DNA from: Eublepharis macularius
Lineage: Eukaryota > Chordata > Lepidosauria > Squamata > Eublepharidae
DNA: 64,000 nucleotides
Direction of reading: 5' to 3'
Assembly: GCF_028583425.1 (NCBI RefSeq)
Contig: NC_072797.1
Span: 22,850,001-22,914,000 of the forward strand
Positions 35,073 to 46,645 of the stretch are shown here, in pieces. The notes beneath the pieces were generated by a model that was not told the DNA's origin, made no database searches, and worked only from the letters and a program-made list of their open reading frames with translations. Position 1 is the stretch's first letter. Every line of letters begins with the position of its first letter. The position numbers and the translations under genes are program-made.

Positions 35073-36576
35073 GCTTTTATCCGAACTTGCTGGCCATATG
35101 AAGTCCAACCTTAAACTACCAAAGGTGCCACGCCCACTAGACATTACCCAATGTTTGCTGTCCAGAAGGAAACACACAGGAAAAAAATTCCACCTCCAAG
35201 GTATGGTTGGCATACCAATTGTAATGGAGTCCATAGCCATCCCACCCACACCCTCCAATCACGGTGCAGCATGCCAAAGATGCTCCTGTAAAGCAGCCAT
35301 TTAGCATATGCTGATGTAGGCCCATTCCTCTCCCATGAACTACCCGCAAACTCCTTACTCTGGAGGAGTCTCCTAACCACACATCTAGCTTGACAGATAG
35401 CTCATAATCATAGGAATCCTTTAGCATCCATGGCATCAAAACCAGCCAAATATACCAAGGCAGAGAGGGACTGCAGGGAAAGGCATAACACTGGTATATC
35501 ATATCCAGTGTCATCAGTTCATGTCTCATGAGGGGCTAGCTACCAGAAGGCCCTAGGTGGAGTTCCAGGCATAGCTGAGATTTTACATCATCAAACACGA
35601 TTGCCTGGGAGGGGATATTCCTGCTGATTCATGCATCAATTATTTGGGTTGGCAAGCCCTCATGGACCATTTTTCCACATGATGGCCCATCCAGTAGGCA
35701 TACCTAGACAAATGCCTAGGGTGCCAGAGCTGAAGGGGCTCCAAAGGAGGATCATGTAGGGCCCCAAGGTTGAACAAAATTCAGGCTTAGAAAGAATGCT
35801 GTTTATTAGGTATGTTGGCCCTCGGATACTACAGATAACCAATACAGAAATACATTACCTGTATCGGGAGGTGTCGATATTTAATTTTAGAACTTTAAAG
35901 AAATGGGGAGAAGGAAGAAGTTGATCAAGTTATTCTATCAAAATTTTGATTACAAAGAAGTCTAATTTATATTCTCTTAATTCAGATATTTTCTAGCTTT
36001 TCCAATGTGAATTGTTATTAGAAACCGGGGTTTTAAAGAAACAAAAACATCAGATGGAATCTTGTGTTTACTTCATGTTTGCCCACAAGAAAAACTGATT
36101 TTAAAGTATCCCTGAAAGCCACAGTCTAAAATGTGTCAGATTCTGAACCCTTGTAGGCCAGGTGTGTCGTTGCTTCCTTGGCTGTTTGGCAATGATGAGA
36201 GGGGAGATACCACCACCACCACCCCACAGCTCGTGAGGCCAGGGCACACCTGGCTGGCTCCCCCTTTCCATACGCATGAGCCGCTGCTGGGGAGACGGCA
36301 AGCTCCTGCTCACTCAATGACTGGTTGGAAACCCTCGATCTAAGCTGACCAGTTCACACAAGCAACTTGTCCTTTACGTTGCAGTCATTTATTGATGAAA
36401 ATTATCTTTCTAAGAGCGCCTATTCTGAAGCCCTGCAGATGTGAGGCAGGCAGCAACTTGAAAGGGCTTTGTGGCACCTCACCTTTTGAATACCTTCCCA
36501 CATTAGGCTCACCTAGTGCCTACTTCACTATCCTAGGTGCTAAGTCAAAACATTTTTAACAACAACAACAAAAACA
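35073..36576. other. Unassigned IL7R intron 1 sequence
   Basis: A 130-codon open frame on the minus strand (35137-35529) has no recognised domain and composition like its surroundings. No repeat ends were found. Confidence 0.3.
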
Positions 36577-36700
36577 TTCCATTTATATACCACCCTTTAG
36601 GATGACTTAACACCCACTCAGAGCGGTTTACAAAGTATGTTATCCCCACAAGCTTTTTCCCAAGCTTTTGACTGAGGGGTTCCATATAGCCTGAAGGCTG
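36577..36700 (-). repeat. SINE/LINE 3' fragment
   Basis: ATTTATATACCACCCTTTAG and CACTCAGAGCGGTTTACAAA are typical reverse tail sequence. Confidence 0.5.
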
Positions 36701-36779
36701 CTTTTTAGGTATATAAGACTACTGAACATTGTTGCATACTGTTCTTATGCCTCTGTTTTTAATGAATTGTTTTATTGTT

Positions 36780-36900
36780 GATCCAATGAGGTTTGCCTGT
36801 GGACTGGAGGTGGGGCTGGGGGACTTTTCCACTTCCCCCTCCTGCTGTAACTCATTATGCACCTTGTAGGTTTGTGGAGGGGGCAGCAGATCTAGAAGAA
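36780..36900. repeat. Dispersed repeat also present at 60-150
   Basis: CACTTCCCCCTCCTGCTGTA matches in reverse the CAACAGGAGGGGGAAGTTGA block near the left edge. The family is unknown. Confidence 0.45.
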
Positions 36901-37182
36901 CATGTAGGAGGCCAAAGTGGGGGTCCACAGTAGAAGGGGGAATTGACAGAAGTGACCGTTCATCATCCAAAACAAGTGCTACTTTCAAGTCACCCCTATG
37001 AGTCCTAAAAACAGCTCCGCTGCTCTGTACTAAACCAATGTTGAAAATGAATTGAACAGGCTTTAATGGAACCTTCTTGTTTGGTTCACAGCTCTGAGCA
37101 GAGTGAGGGAGACTCACACAAGAAATTATTTGCATGCAGGTCTATAAACTCTTCCCTGTAACACCTCTCTGATGCATATAAA

Positions 37183-37552
37183 CAGGGCTTTTTTCAGGTG
37201 GAACGGAGTTCTGGCACCTCTTGAAAATGGTCACATGGCTGGTGGCCCCCACCCCCTGATCTCCAGACAGAGGGGAGTTTAGATTGTGGCGTGGAGGGCA
37301 ATCTAAACTCCCCTCTGTCTGGAGATCAGGGGACGGGGCCACCGGCCATGTGACCATTTTCATGGAGGGCGATTTAAACTTTAAAAACCACCCCTTGTTC
37401 CAGCTGACCCAAAGTGACATCATTGTGCAGTCCTGGGAACGTGCATGCACTTTGCACATGTGGTACCAGGGGCACCACATCCCACCAGGAGTCACCCCTT
37501 GTGCTGGCAACCCACTGAGTTCCACCACCTCTTCCCAGAAAAAAAAGCCCTG
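37183..37552. mobile_element. CAGGGCTTTTTT hAT-type element with inner palindrome
   Basis: The ends are CAGGGCTTTTTTCAGG and TTCCCAGAAAAAAAAGCCCT then G. Flanks CATATAAA and CGTATAAA are an 8-bp duplication with one change. Inside, GGTCACATGGCTGGTGGCC / GGCCACCGGCCATGTGACC and CCAGACAGAGGGGAGTTTAG / its inverse form a large hairpin. Confidence 0.88.
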
Positions 37553-37914
37553 CGTATAAACATTGTCCCAAGGAGGAATTGATGCCCTTTGGCTGATGCA
37601 TTGAGATGGCTGACTGGTAAACTTGTGGTTCATAGAGTTTGCAACAATGCTGTATAATCATTCTAGGTAACATGTAGATGAAACTGAGTGAAATTAGAAT
37701 GAGTCATTAAAAAGTTCTGTCCTCGAAAAAGTTTCTTCTTAAACTGAACTCCCTCTTATACAGAGAATTAACACCTCTACTTTCTTGGTACCTGAAGGCA
37801 ACCCGCTAAAATGGCCATTAAGAGCCTTCATTGCTCATTATAAGGGATGAGCAAATATCTCCTATTCCATTTATCTTTGCATTTATATTCTTTTCGTCAG
37901 TATTTTCCACGTGA

Positions 37915-38104
37915 ACCTGCCTTATAGGGAGTCAGACCATTGGTCTGTCGAGATCAGTCACGGCATTGCAGACTGGCAATGTTCTCCAGGGTCTCAGGTG
38001 ATCTCAGGTACTATCTGATCCTTTTAGATGGAGATGCCAGGGGTTGAACCGGGGACTTTCTGCATGCTGGGCCGACGCTCTGCTACTGAGCCACAACTGT
38101 TCTC
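37915..38104 (-). repeat. tRNA-derived SINE
   Basis: In reverse it has TGTGGCTCAGTAGCAGAGCG and B box GGTTCAACCCC, then CATCTCCATCTAAAAGGATC. It is the best-preserved copy of the 31855 family. Confidence 0.8.
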
Positions 38105-38111
38105 CTTTCCG

Positions 38112-39221
38112 CAGCGGTTTTCTAGACTAGTTTGTGTTGTATATGCATGCTGAACGGATTTTATATGTAATGGATCATGAAAAGCTATGGGTGGTGTTAA
38201 AAGAAATGGGGGTGCCGCAACATCTGATGGTTTTGATGCGCAACCTGTACTCTGGACGAGAGGCTACTGTTTTTAGGACAGAAAAGGGGGAACAGAATGG
38301 TTTCCAATTAGCAAAGACGTCAAAGAAGGATGTATATTATCTCCCTGCCTGTTCAACCTCTGTGCAGAGTATATCATAAAGAAAGCTGGATTAGACCAAT
38401 AAGAAAGTGGAGTGAAAACTGGGGGGAGGAACATTAACAATTTGAGATATGCAGCTGACACCACGTTACGGGCAGAAAATAGTGAAGAGTTGAAACGACT
38501 ACTAAGGAAGTTTAAAGGAGAAAGCGCCAAAGCAGGATTACAGCTGAATATCAAGAATACTTAAAAATTAATGACTACTGATGAATTGCACAATTTTAAA
38601 GTTGACAATGAGGAAATTGAAATTGTTTAATATTTTCTATTCTTTGGCTCAAACATCAACCAAAAAGGAGATTGCAACCAAGAAATCAGAATGCCACTTG
38701 GAAGAGCAGCCACAAGGGAACTAGAAAAGATCTGTAAAGATAAGGATGTCTCTCTGAGGACCAATAGTCCAAACTATGGTATTCCCCATTACTATGTATG
38801 GATGTGAAAGTTGGACAATGAAGAAAGGTAACAGAAAGAAAACTGATTCCTTTGAAATGTGGCACAGGAGGAGAGTTTTGTGGATACCATGGACAGCCAA
38901 AAAGATAAATAAGTGGGTTCTACATCATATCAAGCTTGAATTCTCCTTAGAAGCTAAAATGACAAAACTGAGGCTATTGTACTTTGGTCATATCATGAGA
39001 AGACAAGACTATCTGGAAAAGTCAATAATGCTAGGAAAATTGGATGCCAGAAGGAAAAAAGAAAGACCCAAAACGAGATGGCTTGACTCAATAAAAGAAG
39101 CCACTTCCTCCAGCTTGCAAGATCTGAGCAAGTCTGTTAATTATAGGACATTTTGAAGGTCTTTCATTCATAGGGCCACCTTAGGTCGGCGGCAACTTGA
39201 TGGCACATAACACACACACTA
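38112..39221 (+). repeat. BovB (RTE) LINE, 5'-truncated
   Basis: Reverse transcriptase text in several pieces: MDHEKLWVVLKEMGVPQHLM then LMRNLYSGREATV, a LRYAADTTLRAENSEELKRL-like catalytic block, GSNINQKGDC, PITMYGCESWTMKKGN and FGHIMRRQDYLEKSIMLGKL. The 3' tail is GGTCGGCGGCAACTTGATGG then CACATAACACACACAC. The frame is broken by several stops and shifts, and the catalytic second Tyr-Ala-Asp-Asp reads Ala-Ala-Asp, so it is inactive. The 5' half, including the endonuclease, is absent. Confidence 0.9.
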
Positions 39222-39814
39222 TATTTAGACAGAACAGCGTGTGTCATTTTACTGATGAAGGAGGCTCATCAAAAATTAAAAACAAAACAAAGAACTGAAA
39301 ATTGACAGGTTCATACCCATTCATGTCTAAAGCAGGAAGTGGGAGGTCTTCTGTTTTGTTTTTGCAAAAATGAAGGTAATAAGTGGGGGGAACTAAAACC
39401 TGCACATTGAGTATCTTACCTTGCTGTATTCCCAAGCTTGAAGGGTTGTTTCCCAGTGAGTCTCCATTCATAAGAATGAGCTTCATAGGGACAGAAATAC
39501 TGAAAGAAATGGAGCAAGGCAAAGTGCAGGAAGGAGCAGGGAATAGTCCACTTGGCCTGTACACTCCAACCATGTTTAAAACTTGTCCCCACCGCATCCC
39601 AGCAGTCTTTATTCATGCACAATTTTTCTTCTACTGGAAGACCAAAGGATAGGGATTTATATTGTGGCAACAGTGGGGGAGGGAGTTTAAACCCCTTCTC
39701 TCCCCCCCCCCATTAGCAGTGTTGCCTGCCTATATGCCTTTTGCAAGCAAAATGCTTATCTTTCTCTGACTGCCTGGATTGTGTCTAGTGTGGTTTTTGC
39801 TAGCTGAATGATTG

Positions 39815-39930
39815 TTCATTTACAGCCCAGCTTTCTCACTGAGATTCAAGGTGGATTACAAAATATGAAAAGCCCGTTCAGTCATACTACACAGATCTCT
39901 AATACATCACTGTGCTAGGACTGAAGAACT
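39815..39930 (-). repeat. LINE 3' end fragment
   Basis: CAGCCCAGCTTTCTCACTGA then GATTCAAGGTGGATTACAAA, the reverse of the 14540/29805 family. Confidence 0.55.
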
Positions 39931-40065
39931 GGAAAACTATACAAGCAACAACAAAAAAATCTAAAAAAAATGTCTAAGGCAACAAAACTGATTAAGGTTT
40001 GAGATATACTGAAAAGAGGATTACAATGGTAGAAGACATTGAACTGGCATTCAGATAAGGGTGGT

Positions 40066-40150
40066 AGAGAGTGCCATCACTTATGGTGACCGTGGGTGGG
40101 ATTTTCAAGGCAAGAGACTAATAGGTGTTTTGCTATTGCCTGCCTACTAT
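40066..40150 (-). repeat. 5S-type SINE tail fragment
   Basis: GAGTGCCATCACTTATGGTG, GGATTTTCAAGGCAAGAGAC and TTTTGCTATTGCCTGCC match the 3' half of the copies at 10116 and 48002; the 5S head is missing. Confidence 0.65.
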
Positions 40151-40449
40151 CCCTTATTGAATCATCCTCCTGTGTATTGTACCATTTTTCATAGTTTGGA
40201 TTTATATAACCCAGATCTCCAGGTCTGAAAGACAGGTTTCCTAGCTGCGGCCTATTTCCCTTGCGCTAAGTAAGCACTCATTGGACCGCACTAGGGTTAT
40301 TTTTCAAATAGTTCTAAAATGGGGATATGTTTCACGTCTTAAAAATTACAAAAAGATAAACTCAAAACGGGCCCTGTCTGACTTCGAATTTAAGGGCAAT
40401 GCAGCTGGGGGAAAGCATGAACTATTGAAAATATAGGAGGCAATTGCAT

Positions 40450-40572
40450 ATGAGCCAAGCGTAGTGGTTAGAGACTCACTTTGCCTGGAAGCTTAGTGGA
40501 TGACCTGGGAGCATTGACTCTCTCCTACCCTAACATACCTCACTGGGTTGTTGTGAGAGTGGGAGAGACAAC
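40450..40572 (+). repeat. tRNA-derived SINE, interrupted
   Basis: GAGCCAAGCGTAGTGGTTAG head and CTAACATACCTCACTGGGTT body. It continues at 40724 (GTATGCTGCCTCAAGCTCCT) after a MITE. Confidence 0.7.
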
Positions 40573-40723
40573 GGCTGATTCCGCACACATTGGATAATGC
40601 ACTTTCAATGCACTTTAGCAATCGTTTGGAAGTGGATTTTTTGTTTCACACATGAAAAATTCAGTTCCAAATGATCTCTAAAGAGGATTGGAAGTGCATT
40701 ATCCAACGTGTGTGGAATCAGCC
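40573..40723. mobile_element. Palindromic GGCTGATTCCGCACAC MITE in a SINE
   Basis: GGCTGATTCCGCACACATTG then GATAATGCACTT, and the inverse AAGTGCATTATCCAACGTGT then GTGGAATCAGCC. Flanking AAC/AAA may be a worn 3-bp duplication. The family also occurs at 606, 21028 and 52829. Confidence 0.85.
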
Positions 40724-40833
40724 AAAGTATGCTGCCTCAAGCTCCTGGGGGTTAGATTTTTTTAAAAAACTACATAGAACTTCAAGCCTGCCCTTCAAAT
40801 CTGAGTGTTAATGTTATTTTCCTTTTTTCTTAG

Positions 40834-40978
40834 AAATTTGTGCTGATTGTGAAACAGACACCACCTTTGAGTGTTTCAGTCGATTTGCAGACTATCTATG
40901 GGGTGACGTTAAAATAATCTGCCACGTCTCAACAGTGGAGCTGTACCTGAATGAGACTCCTATTCATTTTGCTGTACG
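40834..40978 (+). CDS. IL7R: IL7R exon 2: first part of membrane-distal fibronectin-like domain
   Basis: The exon follows a pyrimidine tract ending TTTTTTCTTAG and ends at ACG|GTAAGA. Only one frame is open. It gives residues 32-80 with FECFSRF...VKIICHVS, matching the human FSCYSQL...SLTCAFE pair (Cys45 and Cys61 here). NET at 71-73 is a possible N-glycosylation site. Phase is 1 in and 2 out, as in human, where the split codon is Cys74; here the split codon is Arg80. Extra cysteines occur at 31, 34 and 37 near the mature N terminus. Confidence 0.87.
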
Positions 40979-40999
40979 GTAAGAACGTCTCCCAAGCAT

Positions 41000-42845
41000 T
41001 AAAACAAAATTTCTTTGCTGGGATGATGACTTTGTTAAAAGAGTGTAATAACTGAGAGACACAGAAATAGAAAGTCTTCCCCTTCTACATTTCTGTCTCC
41101 AGAAGGAAATAATGGCAGAGATCAGGCATGCCTGATGAACACAGACAGAAGTGCTCTTAGGATATACACAGAATGAATGTAGAAGTACTATTTTTGAGAG
41201 CAGAGGGGCAGTTTGAAAACACCCTCTCTCTCCATTCATTACAAACGTACCAGTCACTTTTCCATGGCAAATCGTGAGCAAGACTTGTTCTGCATATTTT
41301 CAGTATCATTTATTCTGCACCTGGAAAATGTCTGCTGCTTGTCACATCACTTGCTTATGGGAAATGTCGCTCCCATGGGTCCTGGCAGCCCTGGGTGTTG
41401 TTATTCTTGCCTCCGGCAATATCTAAAACTGGAGATTTTCTGAATACCAAGGATTTGTGACAGCCTTTCTTACCAAATTTGGGAAATGATGTGGGGGGGG
41501 GGGCAGCAAGCAGGACTCTTGGCAAGGGACGCTGCTGCATGCCACATGATCTCAGTGATACCTGGGCAACCCAATAGAGAGAAGAGCCATTTCTAATGTG
41601 GAATTGAGCCAAATTTAAATTACGTTGATTTGAAGGGCATCCAGTGGGAAGTCAAGAGTGGTCATTGAAAGCTGAGACTTTTTTTTAGTTTGTATGCCTG
41701 TAAAGCTGATATCATGCTTTATATAAAGGACCTACTAAAACTACTCTTCAAATATAACGCCTTGTCTTTGAACTTAGTCCTTCTGAGTCCAAACCTACAC
41801 TGTACCACTTCAGACTGATGGGAGTGATGGGGAAATGTTTCCATATTTGAATTCTCAGCCATGGTGGGAGAAAGGACTCTCTGCGCAAAGTACACATTGT
41901 GGAAATATATAAACTGAACTCTTTCCTCTGAGACGCTTTCTTTTAGAGAGTTGCCAACTCTTTGGGAGGAAAGTGTCCTCCCAAATAAAATGTGGAGGGA
42001 ACTTTTTCACTCAACATTTACCCCGTATTCCCCATCCCTTGCCTAAAGTGATACAGTCCCAAAAATATCATCAATTGATACTTCTGATTACAGAAAATGG
42101 CATTGACACCGCCTACTAACAAGGCTTGTGATTCCAGAAGACACACATCACCTGTATTTCACTCAATACAATAAAGGTCGCGTTTTTTTCTGCTGGAAAC
42201 TACCATTAGATGGAAGAAGAAAAGAAAACAGAGAAGAGTCAATTGAATGTTAGCAGCTCTGGCACAGCTGCACTTTTGTTAGCCTGTTGGTTTGCCACAT
42301 GCAAATGACATTTCTAACCCTTTGGGCCCCAAATATAGTTTTCTGGGGGGGGAATCAGTTCAGCATATTCAAATGATAAAAATCAACATGATTCACAGAG
42401 ATCATTTCATTAGCACAGCACCTGACAATAGTGAGATGTGCAATGCTAGGCTGGACTTCCATCGCATACAATGTGTTGTCACAAGATAGGAGTAGAAATT
42501 GGAAAGTAGGGATCTCATTTTAAAAACCTAGACAAACGAGAAGCCCATGTGACTTGGAAGAATAAGAGATATTTGGAGTGAATGTACCAGTAAAAGCAGG
42601 TGCAAAAGAAAAGTTCCTCCTGATGTTTTCAAGGTTCCCATACAATTTTACATCATTGTGATGAAGTGTAAGAAGTGCTGGCATTATACTATTTAACCCT
42701 CTGCACGCAAATCAGAATTTACAGTGTCAAAAAAAATTAGCCACAATGTTTTATCTAGAAGACTTTCACTTATACAGAGAAAACATTTGGGAAACACCAC
42801 CCTCAACCACTGAAAATACCCATCTAATCCACATTACAGGATTTA
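41000..42845. other. IL7R intron 2, mostly unassigned
   Basis: Nothing beyond homopolymer G runs (41492, 42344) and AT-rich sequence was recognised. Confidence 0.4.
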
Positions 42846-42925
42846 CAGGGAAATCCTAAACAGAGTTACTCCAGTCTAAGCCCATAGACTGAAGTAACTG
42901 TGTAGGATTTCACTGTTAGGCTACC
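42846..42925. repeat. Palindromic CTAAACAGAGTTACTCCAG MITE
   Basis: AAATCCTAAACAGAGTTACT then CCAGTCTAAGCCC, and the inverse GACTGAAGTAACTGTGTAGG then ATTTC. Near-complete short copy in IL7R intron 2. Confidence 0.75.
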
Positions 42926-43097
42926 ATTTTAAACACATTTATCGAGGTAGAAGGTCTACTGAAGACAGAAGGACTTATTTCTTCTGAGTAAACACAAAGT
43001 CATACAATGTGCAGAACTCTGGTTTTCTTCCTTTTTAAATTTTTTTGGTCCACTTAAATTTTCAGGAATTTCACTTTGACATTAATATTCTCCGCAG

Positions 43098-43252
43098 TTA
43101 TGGGGACGACTTCAGAGTATGTTCAGTGGAAAGCCAGCTGGAACACGAATGTTCTGTCCGGAACACTGCCATCTATGGTTCTGTTGAAGTCTGCCTGGTG
43201 TTGACAGAACAGCAATATAAATGCTGTCAGAACCTGAAACTCACGGAGATCA
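43098..43252 (+). CDS. IL7R: IL7R exon 3: second part of membrane-distal domain
   Basis: The acceptor TCTCCGCAG at 43097 is chosen because it restores phase 2 from exon 2. An upstream AG at 43065 is open in frame but out of phase. The exon encodes residues 81-131 (YGDDFRVC...VEVCLVLT...YKCCQNLKLTEI) and ends at GTAAGT with phase 1. VEVCLVL...YKCC aligns with human NICVKVG...SLTCKK, the third disulfide pair. Cys88 aligns with human Cys82. Cys98 and Cys123 have no clear human counterpart. Confidence 0.88.
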
Positions 43253-43514
43253 GTAAGTTGTATTGTGTGTGCATTATTCAAAACTGCCGGTGATTTTTTT
43301 TTGTATTGGTACCAGTTCAAAAACTGGGCTCATGGCCACTTCATAATCACAATGCAATCTGGCATCTGCTATAAATTTTCATAAACAATTACAGACTCCA
43401 AAGATCTATGACCAGTTTGAAGTTACTAGTTCCAAAACTACTGAAGAAATTATTATAAGGGCTCTGAACTGAATGTAGTCTGTTTATCTATTAATTATTT
43501 TTTAAATCTTATCT

Positions 43515-43702
43515 TTCTACAAGTACATGGTTCTCTCGTCCTCCATTTTATCCTCTCAGCAACACTGTGAGGTAAGTTAGGCTGAGCGAAAGTGACTGCC
43601 CTAAGGTCACCCCGAAAATTTCAGACTGAGTCGGGATTTGAACACTAGTCTCTTAAGTCCTACACTGAAGTTCTAACTACTACTCCACACTGGTGCATAA
43701 CA
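43515..43702 (-). repeat. tRNA-derived SINE
   Basis: The reverse B box GGGATTTGAACAC, CAACACTGTGAGGTAAGTTA and AACTACTACTCCACACTGG are the inverse of the family head and body. Confidence 0.75.
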
Positions 43703-43829
43703 AGTTGTTGCTCAGGGTAGAGACAGAGGGAGATCAACATCTGCTCCCACACAGTGTTACAGGCATATAGAACACAGGGTGGCACCAGGGGTCTATATGA
43801 CTGGGCCACTGACCAAGGCCAACAGCAGA

Positions 43830-43890
43830 GATTTCAATGGGTTAAGACTAGATTAACTCTGCACAGGGTTGCAATGTAAGTGCAACAGAG
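43830..43890. repeat. GATTAACTCTGCACAGGGTT MITE fragment
   Basis: ATGGGTTAAGACTAGATTAA then CTCTGCACAGGGTTGCAAT is one arm of the 42846 family. Confidence 0.45.
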
Positions 43891-44077
43891 GCCTGGATAG
43901 CTATATCTTCCATAGGTGTGTTGGAAAGAATGTTGGCAGGTCTCATTTTTCTCAAGTCTGCCACACTATGAAAAGACAAAATACACTTGCCTCAAACCCT
44001 TCCTTTCCCGTACACAAGGTACACCAGCCCCCTCACTTTGTGTATCTGGTCAGCTTAATTTTAAGGCACTAATTTTG

Positions 44078-44188
44078 AGAGCCACTCTGGTGCAAAGGTT
44101 AGCGTGTTGGATCAGGATTAAGATGACCTGAGTTCAAATCCCTATTTGTCATGAAGCTTTCTAGGTGACCTTAGGTTGTGAGGAGAAG
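44078..44188 (+). repeat. tRNA-derived SINE, 5' part, interrupted
   Basis: GAGAGCCACTCTGGTGCAAA head, B box GAGTTCAAATCCC and GTGACCTTAGGTTG. The remainder is at 44409-44515 (GAAAGGTGGGATTTTAACAG). Confidence 0.72.
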
Positions 44189-44408
44189 ATAGGCTTGCCA
44201 ACCTTCAGGTGCAACCTGGAGATCACCTGTAATTACAGCTGGTCTCCAGGTGACAGAGATCAGTTCCCCTGGAGGAAATGGCTGCTTTGGAGGGTGGACT
44301 CTGTGGCATTTTACACCACTCAAATCCCTCCCCCCTCCAAAACCCTACACTTTCCAGGTTCTACTCCCCAAGTCTCCAAGAATTTCACACACTGGAGCTG
44401 CCTATCCT
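44189..44408. mobile_element. GGCTTGCCA hAT-type MITE in a SINE
   Basis: Begins ATAGGCTTGCCAACC and ends GAGCTGCCTATCCT. The flanks AGGAGAAG and AGGCTAAG form an 8-bp duplication with two changes. The interior matches 22898 and, in reverse, 28986 and 51925. Confidence 0.82.
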
Positions 44409-44515
44409 AGGCTAAGAACATGGAGAGAGGTGATCTACGTATGCTTCCCTGAGCTCCTTAAAGAAAGGTGGGATTTTAACAGCTTCCAGACAAAGTGAGA
44501 GTCTAACCACTACAC
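44409..44515 (+). repeat. SINE 3' part, interrupted
   Basis: GATCTACGTATGCTTCCCTG then AGCTCCTTAAAGAAAGGTGG completes the SINE begun at 44078. Confidence 0.65.
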
Positions 44516-44670
44516 TTGGCTCATATGGGATTTCCTCCTGTATTTTCAATATTTTATGCTTTCCCCCAGATGCATTGCCCCTAAATTCAAAGTCAGAATG
44601 GGTCCATTTTGAGATTATCTTTTTGTAATTTTTAAGAAGTTAAAAATATCTCCATTTTAGAACTATTTGA

Positions 44671-44834
<164 letters not shown>

Positions 44835-45106
44835 ACATGTGCTTGGTACCCATGGAGTACTCATTGCAGCCCATGTTCAGCCCTTCCAGTGCTTCAATGC
44901 ACAACTCATGCCATCTAGCAGGAAGGTCGCTCCTATCCTCATGCCTAGCTCTAGATCTGGGGCCACAGGGGCTGATGCTTCACTGAGAAGAAGGCAGAAC
45001 ACAGAGGGGCAACAAGCACAGCTGTGCTTCATTCTGATTTATTCCTTGTAATGAAATGACGCACATATATTATCTTTTTTCCTTTTTTTCACATTGTCTC
45101 TTCCAG

Positions 45107-45273
45107 TTAAGCCTGAAGCACCATTTGGCTTAAACGTTATATACCAAGAAAAGGAGGACGCTTATCTGGTTCAATTCTCCATTCCACTCTCATCACAAAC
45201 TTACCTAAAAGATTGCTTACTGTATGAAATAGCCTACAGACCTGACAACAACAACTGGACCATGAATAACAAT
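45107..45273 (+). CDS. IL7R: IL7R exon 4: start of membrane-proximal fibronectin III domain
   Basis: It begins after a long pyrimidine tract ending CTCTTCCAG with the split Ile132 codon and the hallmark KPEAPFGLNVIYQ (human KPEAPFDLSVVYR). It ends at AAT|GTGAGC in phase 0. It covers residues 133-187: the domain-linking segment and first strands of the second fibronectin III domain, including YEIAYRP (human HDVAYRQ). NWT at 181-183 and NNT across the exon 4/5 join (186-188) are possible glycosylation sites. An unusual Cys168 lies in DCLLYE. Confidence 0.93.
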
Positions 45274-45661
45274 GTGAGCATTTGGCCCACTTTCAATTCG
45301 GGATGACTATTTGCAAAAAAATCCATTTAATTTTTGTCCTTTAGCTGAATACTATGAAAAGAAGTGGCTGTGTAGTGTACACTGGACTGTATAAAGTTAT
45401 CGTATCTGATTTCCACTAATTTCTCTGTCGCTTTCCCTCTACTTAGTCTCTCCTTGGAATCTTTGTCCTCCTAAAATCAGATGCAGTTGGCCTCTTAAAT
45501 CCATCTAAAAATCCTCCATTATACAGCTACTGAGATTGGCTAGTTGCCAATTATATATCCAAAGTCTCGACGACCTTTGATATTTGAAGTCAGATATTTA
45601 AACATTCAATAGTATTAAATGCTTGGTCCCTTGTATCTAAAAGTGGTTCACATTTGCTCAG

Positions 45662-45760
45662 TTCCAGAAGGGTGGTCTTGTTCATCTGTTGCTGCAAAAA
45701 CCAAATGGACATAGCACGATGTCCTAAAGACTGATTTCTTGTGGCATGTTTGGGTGCAGT
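45662..45760. repeat. AGTCCAGTAGCACC-type repeat, diverged
   Basis: TTGTTCATCTGTTGCTGCAA and GATTTCTTGTGGCATG resemble the 14800 and 29395 copies. Confidence 0.35.
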
Positions 45761-45810
45761 CATCTGATTAAGCGGCCTCTGACGCATGAGTGCTTAAGTG
45801 AACTTTGGAG

Positions 45811-46460
45811 TAAAGATGGGCACGATCTGCATTATGATAAAAAACCTCCACGATAATGGCGTTCGCACAATCGGGACCTGGTGGATCGTTGTCTTCCATG
45901 GCAAACGATCCAACGGTCAGGAGGGGCTGGACTGGGGCTGAACGGGGTGATCATGATAGGACTGGGAAGCTAGACATTCAGGCGCCAACAATCTATTCCC
46001 CTGGCAACGGAGGCAGGGGAATGCCTGAGCTCTGTTTGAAACTTGATAATATTTCCCCTAGCGAGGAAAAGCAAACAGTTGTGAGTGAAAAGGTGGCTTC
46101 CTGAGAAAAATATAAGCAAAGTGATTTGGAGAGGAAGGGGTTAAGACTTAAGAGAGAGAGTAAACAAGAGAGCCGCTTTGAGCGCGGCTATCAGCAGAAG
46201 CTGTTTTGCGCTCCTCTCCTGAGTTCATTCAGTGCGTTGAAAGAGTTAACAACACTGAGAAGAGATCTCTCCTCCAGACTGAGTTCATTCAGTGCGTTTT
46301 GGAAGACTGGCTGCTTGCTTTTAAAATCGGGTGGGGAGGATTCTATCCCTGCTTTTTTTAAAAAGCTGGCTGAAACTTGTTGACGGGGTGTCTCTCTCTC
46401 TCTCTATTTGGAGAGGCAGAGACGGGTTAAAAACTTTCCCCCCCCCTCTGCTCTAAGTGC

Positions 46461-46495
<35 letters not shown>

Positions 46496-46557
46496 AAAAC
46501 GTCCCCTCCCTGAGGGGAGGCAGCTCATCACCGGGTTAAAAGCTTTCCCCCTGCTCT

Positions 46558-46645
<88 letters not shown>

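Noticed and set aside
35137-35529. 130-codon minus-strand frame in IL7R intron 1
   Set aside because: No domain, no splice context and composition like the surroundings.
43066-43097. Upstream acceptor for IL7R exon 3 (open in frame EFHFDINILRS)
   Set aside because: It would break the phase set by exon 2. The AG at 43096-43097 gives the phase that human IL7R also has.
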